DNA of 64,000 nucleotides from Aspidiotus rigidus (GCA_035079385.1 JAVHKY010000043.1:310001-374000), one strand, 5' to 3'; positions 22,150 through 34,644 are shown, numbered from the stretch's first letter. Program-made: numbers and translations. The notes: generated from the letters alone by a model not told the origin.

Positions 22150-25100
22150 AATTAACAGTTTTTTTTTTTAGTTTGATTTAATTGCACATTATTTTATATT
22201 TTTCAACTGGAGACTTGTAATATAGATGGATTTTTGGTGATCATTTTTGATGTTTTGCCCCAATTTGAGGACGTGAAAATTTCGATCTTAGAACCCTTGC
22301 AGTCAAGAGACTTGAATAAATTTTGAGTTTGTAATCTCTATAGAGGTGAAACTGTTGGGGGCTGCCCCTATAGGGGCATAGGCAGGGTTAATCCGGAATG
22401 GCTACCTAAATCTACGAGTATAGAGGAGATGCACTCGACGAACGCTGACAAACGATGAAGAGCGTACCTAGATCGTGAGAATGGGATGACCGAGAGAAAG
22501 CCGTGTAACAGAGCGAGCTGTCTGCAACGGGCACAACTGGGTCTACCAAGATTTTCTAAGTGAAACTTGGAAAAATTTTCTTCTCGGAGCCAAAATAGAT
22601 ACCAAGGGAATGTTCACTGATTTCCATAAGACTAATTCCTCGTTTTTTTCTTACGCATTTAGTTACAGTTACTCGTATTTGTGATAGTATAATATTGTTT
22701 GATAAACTAAATATTTATGCGGACTGAATTGTTTATCAATGCACCAATGGCATGAGGTGAATATCCGCCCCCCTGAAGATCACAATAACGTGGAAACATG
22801 CTACAAAAATATATAAATTTATATTCAGGTGCGTTCGTCATCACAAAGAGGGAAAAATTTATGGTATCAAAAATGCAGGAAAATTAAAATAGGTTCGTAA
22901 TTACAAATTCTGTTCCAACCGACTTTGGAAAAGAGAATGACGATTTGTACAAGAATCAGTTTGCTTGAAAAATCTTTTTTACAACTGACATTTAGTGAAA
23001 TTGGTATATCGGCACGGCGTACGCCCATTGAGTTTGTACACGTACATTACGATAAAATCGAAAGTTTTGAAACGCTTCAGAAGCGCGAGTTGTGTTGCCT
23101 ACTTTGTTTGCCGTATATATTATAGAGACTAATCACGTACTGCAATCAAAGAAGCGTACTCAATGTGTTGTACATACAGGGGATATTTATTTGATTTCTC
23201 AATGACGTTGTTTACAAATTGCAGCAATATTATCTAACATGCATAGAAAAATGTACATTTATATGTGCAAGGTTTAAAATACAATTCACAGATCTTTATT
23301 CAGGCTCTGAGCCTGAATAAAAATCTGTGAATTGTTACATAAGTATATAATACACTAAACATGATCGAATATCACCACACGAGACAATGGAGCACTCTTA
23401 TTACAGGTTGCATACCTACAATATTGTATTCAATTGAATACAGCGTGTTATGGTATCTAGACGTCCACTGCTTGTACAGATTACAAAAAACAATCGAAGC
23501 ACTTACCAGTATAACATCCTTTAAAAATGCTCCAGCATAATGTGGGTTTATACTATTATGTCGAGAAGTAGGTCCGAAAATGACCTCTGTTCAAAAACTC
23601 ATGCTTTTGACAGAATATTTCTCAGGAATTAACTCATCTTGCAGATATTAAATACACTATTCCACATACAATTGTAAACGCATAGTTCATTCTGTATGAA
23701 ATTTTACAAGGGACAACTTTTGTTTAGAATATTTTTTTTTTTTAAATCGAAATTTCATGAGCTATTTTCAAAAAACTTGAATTTTGGACGTTTGAGCCCC
23801 TCAAAAAGTGGCCAGCCCTGGATTTGAGAGATGAGGTTCTTGATATGTTTCTGGGAGGGATACAGTCTACATTATCCACCGAAAACCACTTCGTTCCCAG
23901 GCGACATTTTTAATAGACCATATTTTCGATGTCCAATCTCGATCGAGAGTAGTATCGATACCTCCTAGAAAAATGTAATCGTTTTTTTTTGCACGTGTTT
24001 TCCCATGAGAGAAAAAAAGGGCTGAGTAATCGGTGAATATATTCTGAAACATGAATATTTAACGAATAAAGTAACCATTATAAGGTTCTGGAAACATTCA
24101 GCTTTCAATCAAGTCACGGTTGAGCGTTTTACGTTGAGTATTGAATGAGAAAGAACATGTGATCGAATTGATACCGGCGTCAAGCTCTTATCAGACATTG
24201 TTCTTTTGGCGTACCTTCGTTCTACAGACAAGAGTGAAAATTAGTATCAACTTGTCGTGGTAGTTCAAAAGTATTTGAAATTTTGAAACGTGTATGACTC
24301 GTATTTTTTATATGATATTCGGTTGTATGGGTCCCCATCATGGGGACTCATTACTTGTAAAATACTAATAGAAAATATCTTATGTAAGCGAACTTCGAAA
24401 TATACAAGCATGTGTTCGCGATTGTATTGGTGTTTTAGAACGACGGGTACAGGTAAGATACATAATTACCTTATGTATTCTCAAGAATCGATTATAGCAG
24501 TGCATCATCACTACCTATTCACATCGTATTACAGATTCTGTTACACAATTTAGGGAAAATATCGTCACATACTTGTACCTGTGCGGTGACAGCAAACTCA
24601 TGTTGTTATCACGTAGTCAGTGTTTTGCTGTTCGACTATTCAAAATCAAAAATTCGAATTTCGACTATCTTTGGCTTCTTGAGTGAAGTTCCAGGGAAAA
24701 ATGAGTTGGATTTAGTTTTTGCCCAAAAGATATAGAGGAGAAAATGCTTTGGAAAGTGATCATTTACTTGGAATTGCGTCCTCCGAATGTGGAATATTTC
24801 GAGGGAAGATTCTAGCGTCAATGAAAAACGTTGAACGAAATGTTGATGAGGTAACCACTGAATCATTTTAAATGAGGAAATTCATGTTATTCAACTCGTG
24901 GAACTGCTCGTATTTGTATCATTGTAACCTATTTTTTCGTGATTTCTATTTCGTATGTGGATTCATCTGCGGGATTTGCGAAGAATTATATCAACATCCT
25001 GTTCACCGTGCCCCACTGCCTCTGTAGCTCGGTGTCATCATGTTGCAGCAGTTCTTCTATAGTTACATATTTAAGAATGTATCATGCACGGAAGTTTCTT

Positions 25101-25300
25101 GTTCATGGAAGAGAAAAAAGATTTCCAATACAGCTGAACTGACTCAAAGTGAGGGCATGTGCTCATGAACCCTGACATTGCAATTGTAAATATGTTCCTG
25201 AGACAATATTACAGTACCTACCTAGTACACGCGCTTGCAAAAGTGTTGTAATTTGATAAGAATTATGTAGTAGAGAAATTTTCATTCAACAGCTATATCC
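22150..25300. other. no supported gene; two palindromes
   Basis: AT-rich. A perfect 16-bp palindrome TGCCCCTATAGGGGCA lies at 22363-22378 and a hairpin at 23281-23335 (listed separately). No exon chain was found. Confidence 0.4.
23281..23335. repeat. 55-bp near-perfect hairpin
   Basis: Arms of 27 bases with one mismatch and a one-base centre: ACAATTCACAGATC and TTTATTCAGGCTC, then their inverse. Possibly a tiny MITE or an extruding cruciform. Confidence 0.8.
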
Positions 25301-25330
25301 GAACTGTTCCAATTCAAAAAGCGAGAGGTA

Positions 25331-25940
25331 ATGCCGATTAATACTCCCAACTTAGAACGTTGGTTCTTTGAAGAACTGCGCACTGAACATGTGGCTAGCC
25401 CGTTTGTATGGTACTTACATGATGAGCCAATTCGCCCTCCCCATGATTTTGTTGGCCTAGTTCTTCAGTCACTAATACAAAGTGATGGCTTCCGGGATAC
25501 CTCAGACAATAAGAAGAAGTCGTACGTACAAGAAAATATTGGCACACCTTTAGAAGAATCCACAATCAATAAAATCGCTGAGACAACGACGATGCAGTTT
25601 AATGATGAAGTAGGCCTATATTGTGAACTCCGTCAATGTCGATTGACTGCCTCAAACTTTGGTAAAGTTCTTGACGCCATCGCGCGAAGGAAAGCAAATC
25701 CAAGATATAAGTATGCTAAAACTTTGTTCGATAATCTACTACCCCAGAAGTTCGATCCAAATGTACGTATAATTTTTTCTATTTCGAGAGTCAGTGACAT
25801 ACCTACTTCGCTCATTTTAAAATTTTGTAAATTATTTTTACAGTTTAAACCAAAAGAGTTCGAGTATGGAAAAAGGCACGAAGAGGATGCGAGATTGCAA
25901 TTAATGGAACTGTATCCGGATTGGAACATAAGACGTTCGG
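25331..25940 (+). CDS. YqaJ-type nuclease domain protein, two-exon fragment
   Basis: Exon 1 is 25331-25762 (144 codons); a short intron runs GTACGT to TTTTTACAG; exon 2 is 25844-25940, ending before GTAACG in phase 1. The protein contains CELRQCRLTASNFGKVLDAI and, across the intron, EYGKRHEEDARLQLMELYPD. These match the R.(I/L)TAS..G and G..HE..A blocks of the YqaJ viral recombinase family, a PD-(D/E)XK nuclease fold. The following SPDG block and the catalytic D-E-K part should lie in a third exon, which I could not find. In insects such proteins usually sit in repeats, so this may be part of a mobile element. The Met at 25331 is the first in frame. Confidence 0.6.
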
Positions 25941-25960
25941 GTAACGTTATCTATTTTTAA

Positions 25961-28310
25961 TTGATCTGCAAGTACTTTATCCCGACGCCAAATAGGGAAC
26001 TTTTATCTCGAACAACCATTTCAAAACCCCATGATGAAAGTACGTATATTGGTTATTTGGTGTTGGAATGATACATAGCTTGTCAATATACCTACCCTAG
26101 ATGCAAAATGAAAACAAAAAAAAACTCCCCGCAGCAGTGAAATGAATAGCCTATACCTAAACGCACAGTCATGTCATGTTTGATATGACTTATTTTTTAC
26201 CACTATTACTTAAGAGGACGCTATAAGGCACTTTTTCATGGTAAATGAAGAAAAAAACATGTAGAAAATTAGGTATGCCGTCAGAAATTGCTCGTCAATC
26301 ATTGTTAAGAGGAATACGTAAATTTGTCTAAATGATCAAAATTTAATTTTTGAATCTATAATAACGTATGAACTTGAATTTGTTACTCGTATTTACCAGG
26401 AATGCATAACGCATACTTTAATAAAGTCATAAATAACATAACGCTATCGTTACCCATTACGTTATGCCATCCCTGTAAAGGAGAATATATGTACCTGCAA
26501 TTCTTCAGCTTTGTTCAAAAGTAGTACGGGTAGATACGGGTTGTTTGTTGTAGGTTAAAATGCGTCGCCTATACAGTGTAGGGGGTTAAAACATCAGATA
26601 CCAGTGAGAGATAGGTAATGTAAAATATGACTCGTGTACGATTAGGTAGAGTAGACGCGTTAGCATGATCGTGCGTCGCGTCGCTCGCGGGCAGATAACG
26701 ACGACGACGTGGCACGTAATAAAATGCGAGAGTAGGTGCTTCTGGCGTTCATCAGCATCAGGTAATCCAAGAGGACGTACGTCTTCGGAATCGATAGAGA
26801 AAAACCCTCGTCGATTTCGACACACTCGAATGTATAGACGTTCAGGAAGTTTAATTTAAGACGCCTCGTAGTCGACATGTAACACGGTAAGCGTCTAAAG
26901 TGTCGATGAGGGAGCCATTATGTCTTACCAATTCGATCGTTTCTCGAGTAGAAAACACAAAATATCAGCTCTGCGTTCCTTATCGAACAAAAGACGTCTT
27001 AATGGCCCAAATAAATGTTTCTCTTAAATTTGCAAAATAAATGCAAAATAGATTCTTCGGCATCGTTAAATCATCATATTATTTGGGTTAGTTCTCGATA
27101 CGCCAGCGAAGAGGGTAGCGCTTAATATTCGAAAGACGTTAAAAACTTTTCCTCATCGCGTCGCGCCGTTACCCGCATGTTATTCTATTAGAACGTTTTT
27201 CGATTTATTAAACGAGTTACAAGAGTTTTTTAGTTTCCTTCTCGGAAGGGCTTCACGACCTCGTTTGGTAATAGTAAACCTTCGTCTCTCCTGCTGGCAA
27301 TCAGACATGCATTTAAAAACGGAAATTTTCTTCAGCCCACCGAAATCACATTTTCACAATATACTGCTCCGCGCTTCAATAAAACTTAGGTAAGGTTTAT
27401 ACTGTACTGCGCTGCACTGCATTGCACTACACTTTATAGTACACCTACTGATGATGATGATGAGTGCGTTTAAATGAGGCAAACAGGAAAATGAACATCG
27501 TAGTTGCGTCGCCTATACCGCTTAAACTATTCATATAGTCCGCGAGAACACGTATTAGGCAATAGTCTAATAATGTTTTTTTAATGAATGATGATTGGAA
27601 AACCAGGCTTACCGTCTTATGTTTTGACTGGAAAATGATGCATTCCTGAACTCACGCGTCCATACTCTCCTTCCGTCATAGACTTCTTTCTCTTTTCTGC
27701 AAATCATTATTTGTATATTCACGTTTCTGACGTCTGATTTGGTCGTCACCAGGATCCAAACCACGGTAAACGGTAACTCTAACCTCTCAACCTCCGCAGC
27801 CTTGCATCGCATTGTGCTCGATGTTATCTGAATCTTAATATGGTTGCTATTTTTTCCATCATATCTTTCAATATAGAAATCTGAAAACATGGCTGTAATG
27901 ATTCACTTTCAAGATGGATATTGATTAATATTATTTTTGAATTGAAGGTATTAGGTTTGTGAGAGAACAATTGTGGTGATAGCAATAACACAGTACACGC
28001 ATACTTACTACCTAAATAGCGGTTGTAGTTACACAAATCAAAAAAACGATGATGTTCACTTTTACTAAAAAACGTTCAATTATACCGGTATTGAAATTAC
28101 ATGGTAATTTACACTTTGATGGATGACTCTAATTTAGATCAGAAAGTCACTTACAAAGAAACAGTGCGCGTTTGAATAAAAACAAAGGAGAATTTACCGC
28201 GGTACTTGTGTTTTCTAACTACAGTGATGGCCTACATTTATGAATACATATTTATACAAATTGTGATTTGCGAATTCCTTAATTAGACAAAGATACCGGT
28301 ATGTAGGTAA
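25961..28310. other. no supported gene; CpG-dense block at 26640-27190
   Basis: Bases 26640-26780 and 27090-27190 are far richer in CG dinucleotides than the surroundings (CGTGCGTCGCGTCGCTCGCG, ATCGCGTCGCGCCG). A 38-codon plus-strand frame starts at 26919. The block could be a promoter or first-exon region of a gene reading rightwards, but no downstream exon was found. A run of CTGCAN-like hexamers lies at 27405-27435 and a GAT repeat at 27450-27461. Confidence 0.35.
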
Positions 28311-28648
28311 GTATGTTAAGCCGAATCCGTGAACTCAGCAACCACTTTGCTGATTCCATGGATTTTAGAAAATTTCGTTGAATTCGTGGATTTTCTGCCG
28401 AATCCAAGGAAGTTTTTGCTGAGTCCTTGAATTAGGCAGACGATTTTCTACCAAATCCGTGGATTCGACAGCACTATTGACTAATGAGGAGGATGCTTAA
28501 AAATAACGTTATGGAAATTTAAAAAGATTTAAATACTTATAATTCATTTTGTTAAAATTATAAGTTGAAAGTGAACGTGTACTTCCTTTCATCTGATGAA
28601 AACTCTCACAATGAACATTTTGAAAATTCCTATCAAAATGGATACAAC

Positions 28649-28692
28649 GATAATGGGATGATTAACGTGCGATAATGGGATGATTAACGTGC
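28649..28692. repeat. 22-bp exact tandem duplication
   Basis: Two identical 22-bp units, back to back, starting GATAATGGG. Probably a recent slippage event. Confidence 0.9.
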
Positions 28693-28829
28693 GACGAATT
28701 AAGTACTTCACTCGAATATTGTTCAATACAGAAAAATACTCGTATCTTCTATCGCTTCTCAGCAAGCACTGACCTGTCTGACATAATACCTCTGAATTTC
28801 TGTACTTGAAACAATGATTCACATGCCTA

Positions 28830-29490
28830 AATTGTCCAAATGCAGTTGGTTTTCGACTGTGAGGAATATTTGCTGGGGCCACTTCTTTAGCGTTATGCTT
28901 TTCCAGTCTCTGTTCTACTCTTCCAGAGTGGTTGCTTTGATGGCCTTAGCTACTTCGGCGGGGAGACCGGGTTGCCTTGTAGCACAAGGCCGCCTTCTTC
29001 GACAGTCTCAACCTGGGGAATGTATCTTTAGTGTTTGACTGGCATACCATTGGAAAGCACCCACTTGACTGATCTTTCGGCAATCTGAAGATGGAATGGT
29101 GGGCTCGCCACTAGGACGCTGGCAATAGTGTACTAACATCCTCGTAGCTCACCGGTGTTGGATCTTGGCAATTGATTTCCAGTAGGCCTTCAGCCGGAGT
29201 CTGTGATACCAGACAGAAGAACAGTATTTAGCGGACGAGAAGATCAGTCCCTGGAACATCACTTTCCGCGCTCTAAACCTGTAGCCGTACATGTCGCGCG
29301 GGCAAGTTTCTATAGGAGAGGAGTGCGGGTCACCATTCTCTCCTCCATATACTCGAGGTGCACCTTAAACCTGAGTTTATTATAGGTGATCATCTCTTGA
29401 CCATTTCCTCTGCGATACAATAGGAGTTGGTTTTTCAACAAGGTTTCCGTCTCGCCGATGTTAAGGAGCAGGCTGGAAGCGTCCAGGGAG
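28830..29490 (-). pseudogene. R1-clade retrotransposon, C-terminal fragment
   Basis: Translated leftwards with several frame changes it reads MITYNKLRFKVHLEYM, then MYGYRFRARKVMFQGLIFSS, YCSSVWYHRLRLKAYWKSI and AKIQHR. This is the region after the YADD motif in R1-like elements (thumb and start of the C-terminal domain). Stops and frameshifts throughout. GC content is above the local level. It continues, in protein order, roughly where the fragment at 14311-14779 ends, but on the other strand and 14 kb away. Confidence 0.7.
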
Positions 29491-30032
29491 CTGGAGACCT
29501 TAGTGTTATGACTAGTTTAGATTTCTCCATGTTTTTTTTTTTCTGTTAGTAATAATTGATAAAGCGACTAATTCGCAGCTGCGTGTGTTAGATGGACTCT
29601 ATGAAATAATTAGTAAATATCTCGTTTCTCCTTCTTCATACACGTCTCATTTTGTAATATTTTCATATTCAATTGATTAAATACGTTTTGATTGGCTGAA
29701 CTATGCTGCCAAAAACGTGTATTTGCCTATTTCTTTGTGGAATACACATACTCGGCAAAGTGGTCGCGGAGTTCACAGACTAGGCAATTTCGCTGCCGAG
29801 TCCCCGGAATTCGGTGATTACGTGAATTCGGCGTAATATACATATATATACATATGTTCTACGGCAACTTATGATTTCTATGAATTCATCCTTATCACCG
29901 GTTTGCAGCATGTCTAAGCTTGAACGCTGCCCGTGAAAAATGAATCGTCGTATTGTACTGTACAATGTACCGCAGTACGTTACTTACTGGTATTCGAGCG
30001 CGGTATATCATTTCAATGTAATTATTTTCAAG

Positions 30033-30259
30033 ATGAAGACGAAGAAGATGAAAGTGAAGAAGTATATCTCGTCGAAGAGCGAGAACAACGAATAACCGCT
30101 GAACGAGAAGGAGCGCGCAGAGGGCAGAAACGGACTGCTGATCAAATGGTGGAAAGTGCTAAGAGGAACTGCAACCGCGCAGAAGTTGGCGATTCAATTT
30201 TCCTGAGCGTTCCGAATGTCGATCGCGGCCCGCTGCACCCTCAAAATAATTATATGTAA
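30033..30259 (+). pseudogene. Ginger/KRBA2-like integrase fragment
   Basis: An acidic run (DEDEEDESEEVY), a charged helix (REGARRGQKRTADQMV), then NRAEVGDSIFLSVPNVDRGP before a stop at 30259. The EVGD..VPNVDRG core is the same segment seen at 19953-20390. A TTTTCAAG acceptor-like site precedes the acidic run. It lies just right of the terminal repeat ending at 29838 but outside it, so it probably comes from another copy. Confidence 0.6.
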
Positions 30260-31420
30260 TAGGAAGAATTTTGAAAATTGAAAATAATGTATACCAGGTG
30301 GGCACGAAAAATGGAGTTTTGAAAAACTGGTACTCCCAGCAATTATATGACTTACTCACTTACATTCCTGATTCGTCAGCGCTTGACAATTGTAAACTCC
30401 CTTCAATGAGAATCACGTATTTGGGGTGCCTCACTGACAAATGATTCAATGAGTGATTAATACAACTACAATCAAATGAAACTGAGAGATGATCAATTAA
30501 AAAAATTGTAAGTTCTACAGGTAAATAGAGTTCAGAATACGTACGTATACCTGCAGCATTGATTCTGATTATACCTGTCTGTTTTAAATGATAGTACTTC
30601 AATTTTACACAAAAGATATTCCACACATTTTATCCGTACGAGTACCTGTTGCATCGTTACAAACGTGAATGAGTCCAAAAATGTAGAGGTTTAGTACTGT
30701 GTTTATCTGTTTACAGTGCAGTGGCATGAATCAATCAGTGCAGAACATCACGCACGGATATGCAATATTGTTACACTACGAGTGTTACTATTTTTTTTTT
30801 TTTTTTACTTTTTTAACCCAATTTACTGTTTCTTTTATTATTAGCCTATTACACAAAAATTTAGAAAAATATAATATTTATGCACTATGAAATAGGTACT
30901 ACTGAGAGAATTATATGTATGACAATCAATGGGGCCCATCATGAAGAAGAAAATTCAAGAAATGACAAAGTGATTTTCAAGGTGTATGATCCAGAGTATA
31001 AAATGAAAATGGTGAGCGAGTAGGCTTTATAGTTTACGGGTACATCAACGAACTGTATTTTTCAATGATAAAATTTGTGTACATAAATTTCAGGTGAGCA
31101 TAAAACTTGACAAAATATGATTTTGGTTACAAAAAAGAATAATTCATGTTAATTGTTGGATGAGAGTAAAATTTGGTTTGATCGATCTTTGTTCTGTTGT
31201 TATCACACCTATTTTCCTTGTTTTTATGCGCAAGATTCTTGTATATTTGAAATAATTTTGTTATTTCTGAAAGTAGGTTTTCACTGCCCTTTATCATAGC
31301 TATCAATGAACGATAGTTTATGTACCTAAGCAGAAAAAAAAAAAAATCATCATACTTTTTTCAGTATAGGTACTGGATTTTCCTCGAGTAGGTTCCTACA
31401 TCGTTAGGCACGGAACTAAA
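30260..31420. other. no supported gene
   Basis: AT-rich, with a T run at about 30790-30806 and an A run at 31334-31346. No coding signal. Confidence 0.4.
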
Positions 31421-31423
31421 CGC

Positions 31424-32560
31424 TTGAAAGTTGCGTTCATTTATTCACTGGTGAGAATTGACTGGAAAAAATGTTGTCTTTGTCGCTTGGATGTGTCCAA
31501 AAAGCTCATTCAAACGTCACTGAATGAAGATCCTTCCGAAATCACAAAAAGTTATGAGAATCTGGCGAAAAATATTGTTCAATTTCATGAAATAGGTAAA
31601 CCACCAGTAACTTTTCTGTATGATCTTCTCAATGAAGGGGACGGAATAAGGGCTAATTTTATTACCAATAAGACCATGTGGCACAAATCGTGTTCGCTCC
31701 AGTTCGCAATCACGAAACTAGAACGCGCAAAAAAAGAAATGTCACATCTTAGGAAACGACTGAAAATATTCCTGACGCCAGGACACACGCATGACGCGTT
31801 CAGCTCTCCCATATATTTTGCTGCCTATGTCGAAAAGGTGTATCATGGAATAAGCCCTTTCACCAAGTTATGACTTTTAATGTAGCAAATCAATTACGAG
31901 TCTATATATGCTACACCAGATGTTTTAGCTGCTCTTGGTCCAAATGATTTCATTTTGAAGGAGGCCAAGTATCACAAAGATTGTTATAACGCCCTTATTC
32001 GAAATAAGCTTCGTGAGTCAAACATTCTGGAAGATAATGGAGACCAAAGTCCCTCTAAATTATGCGAGAGTATGGCTTTTTCATATTTGGTCAATTTCAC
32101 TCGAAATAAAATAAGTTACGACAAGGATTTCATTTTCACAATAGTGGATCTGAAAATATTCTTTGAAACGCGTCTTAATCAGCTTTTAGGTCATGATCAA
32201 CTTGAAATTCAAACTCATTTAACTCGTTTACGTCAGAAAATTGAAACATATTTTCCTCAACTGATTTCGATGAAAGTTGGGAAAGAATATCAGTGTTTAT
32301 TATACAAAGATAAAACAAATCTTCTGAAACTTGCTGACGAGGATGCTATAGCTTGTATGCGATTCATTTGACGATTAAGACGCAAAATCTCTGAAAACAA
32401 GTGTTCCTTCTCTGGTTGATTTGAAACTGATTGTCAAGGAAAATCAGTCCCCCCTCCACACCTTATTAGCTATTTTAGAGGAACTACTGTATGGTTAAGC
32501 TAGTCTTGAAGAACACGAAGCTCACAAACAACCAGCGGTAACGATTATTTGTAACGTAAC
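31424..32560 (+). pseudogene. transposon-associated protein with WHKSC and YHKDC motifs
   Basis: First frame (31424-31873): DWKKCCLCRLDVSKKL, YENLAKNIVQFHEIGKP, then FITNKTMWHKSCSLQF and LERAKKEM. Second frame (from about 31895; Met at 31955) to 32371: NDFILKEAKYHKDCYNALIR, a helical stretch, FFETRLNQLLG and RLRQKIETYFPQL. After the stop at 32371 a third frame continues as SVPSLVDLKLIVKE with a frame change near 32430. The order CCLC, KWHKSC, AKYHK.C, then helical repeats is a protein common in repeats of invertebrates; it has no function I can name. The second CFFC-type finger normally expected before AKYHK is absent, at the break between the two frames. Confidence 0.6.
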
Positions 32561-33075
32561 TATTTACTATAGGTACCAGTAAAAATATGCGAATCGCCAA
32601 AAAGGCGCAGCTGCGCCGCGCGCGATTTGGAATCATTTACTTTCCTAGTGACGCGACGGTCACTCGCACGGATAAAATGTATAGAATATTTTTTATGTAA
32701 AATTGAATGATAAAACTTTTTTTACTAAGGTATTTTCATCATAATTGTTGATATTTATCGAGCCGCCATTTTGATCCCCAAGAGGTGGGTCGAGGGGCAC
32801 ACCTTCCAAAAATGTTCGTAAGAGTCATATCTATCACCATGCCAAAGGAATCCTTTTCTGCACAATTTGCAGTTTCTAATCAATAACCGCTAGGACTATT
32901 CAGTGCGTTACCCTTCAAACAACACTCCAATGTGCAAAAACCACGTTCAAGGCTCAAAACAAAAATATTCTGAATTATATTAAGGTTGTCAAGAGCCCAC
33001 GTTCAACTCGAATTTTCCAAAAGCGAATAATTCTGAACCAAGAGTATTTACTACTTTCATTTGCCGACATTAAAA
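32561..33075. other. no supported gene
   Basis: A short GC-rich patch (GGCGCAGCTGCGCCGCGCGCG) at 32602-32622 is palindromic at GCGCAGCTGCGC. Otherwise AT-rich and unremarkable. Confidence 0.4.
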
Positions 33076-33712
33076 TGTTACGCTTAATTCACGTAATTGA
33101 GCCCACTTCACGGAATAGGCAGCTAAATTGGCCAATTCATGAACTAGCAGATTTTCTGCTGATTTCATGTACTAAGCAAACATACGTTCAGCCTATTTCA
33201 TGTAATGAACAGCTTTTTTCAGCCTACTTCATGAAAAGAGCAGCGAAAATTTTGCTGTTTACGTGAAATGAGTAGCAAAGTTCAAACACAGGGATGAACA
33301 TTACGAAGAATGGTCGTATTTGCAATTCTGCTAGTCATCCGGACCCTCACGTGAAAATTGTAACTAGTTTAATAATAATTACTTTCTCTTTTTCCACGGT
33401 TTTTCTAAATTTTTTCATTTCCATTCATTTTCACCAACACTACAACTCGTACATTAATGTAAATTTCGCGTTTTCATTTATTTTTACAAATATGACAACT
33501 CCCGTTCATTTATTGAACTTTTGTGTATGACAAGTCTTATTAATCTGTTTGCAACCAGTACGTTCAGCATCCGCAATTTTATTCCTTTCATTCTGAATAG
33601 GCCTAAGCAATTTTCAATCCATTCTCTGCATAATTCATAAATTGGGCAATTCAGCTACCTATTCTATGAATTAGGCAACTTAGCCGTTGATTTTATGAAA
33701 TAATATATTGTG
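33076..33712. mobile_element. non-autonomous Ginger-like element, decayed
   Basis: Starts TGTTACGCTTAATTCACG and has the same kind of subterminal array: AATTCATGAACTAGC, ATTTCATGTAATGAAC, ACTTCATGAAAAG, ATTCTATGAATTAGGC on the right. The right terminus is eroded near 33712. No coding region inside. Confidence 0.5.
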
Positions 33713-33734
33713 TACGTATATAATTATATATTCA

Positions 33735-33834
33735 GGGCATAGGACGTCTAGAACATTGAGAAAATTCATTCTCGGACTTCTTCGCCACAACTATGTCGGG
33801 AGCAATACCTGACTTTTCAGCGGAAAGACGGTAA
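33735..33834 (-). mobile_element. HINE-like 5' block fragment
   Basis: Read leftwards: ACCGTCTTTCCGCTG, AGGTATTGCTCCCGAC, then TGAATTTTCTCAATGTTC and GACGTCC. Same block as at 46252 and 58456. Only the first 100 bases remain. Confidence 0.6.
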
Positions 33835-34503
33835 AAGAATTAAGTTGTGGCGCTCTTGATTAACTGACTCGGAATTAATGAACCGCTCTTTCCTCTCAAG
33901 AATTTTATTCAGTTTTTTACAGTCTTTATGATGTAAAACTCGGACAAAGTGTAAACTTGAGATCTATGGAAGAAGAAAGAGAAATTTTAGAATTTCACGA
34001 GCTAGGGATAATCGTCGATTTTTAATTTTAAGGTACATAATAGATTAAAAATCATGTCTTTTTTGGAATTTCTTGACCTTATAAAATTACAGAAAGATGG
34101 TAAGGTTGGACAAATCTCAATTTGAAAGTTGACAAAACGCGGTATGACCTCAGTTTGAAATAATTTTCTTCATCTCGAATGGTGGCTTTTCCTAGAAAAA
34201 TGGGCGGCTCCTCGAGGATTCCCTTATCAATGCAAAAAAAAAAAAAAAAACAATTCAGCATTCACAACAAATGTAGTGGTGTTGAAGTTGAATGCGAAAT
34301 AAGAGGTTCTCGTGAAAGGCAGAAACGAGATAAGTTATAATAACAGCGTTACAATATAAAGTTTCTAAACTGTATTTTCCCTATCTGTTCTTCTCACCAC
34401 ATCTGTTATGCAGCTCAACATAAGGTTATTCTGCTGTGTACGCACTATAACTCAACGAGAACGACACAATTTTCGCGGTATTAATGAATTACTCTGCAAA
34501 TTA

Positions 34504-34644
34504 ATGTCCAGTCATAGGAGGTTAGAGCGCGCAGATCGGATGAGGCGGACGAAGGGTGAACAGACGTACAGTACGTACACAGTTAAAGAGTTAGGCTACA
34601 AGCCTAGTGCGTGCAACATCTGGCTGAACAAGTACCGCTCGTGA
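34504..34644 (+). CDS. short frame with helix-turn-helix-like end
   Basis: 46 codons from an internal Met: MSSHRRLERADRMRRTKG, then VKELGYKPSACNIWLNKYRS and a stop. The last 20 residues have the pattern of a homeodomain-like HTH as found at the start of some transposases (LGYS.S....WLNKYRS). The local CG-rich codon use differs from the surroundings. It may be a first exon or the debris of a transposase. Confidence 0.3.
   Translation: MSSHRRLERADRMRRTKGEQTYSTYTVKELGYKPSACNIWLNKYRS

Larger units (their letters stand above)
28314..29838. mobile_element. Ginger-like element with R1 fragment inside
   Basis: Left end TGTTAAGCCGAATCCGTGAA and right end inverse of TATTACGCCGAATTCACG; both subterminal regions carry the CAACCACTTTGC / CGACCACTTTGCC module and further CCGAATCC..GGATTC repeats. 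The 4 bases outside do not match, so the ends are decayed or belong to two copies. The centre is filled by an R1-clade fragment on the minus strand. A 22-bp direct tandem duplication (GATAATGGGATGATTAACGT core) lies at 28649-28692. Confidence 0.6.
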
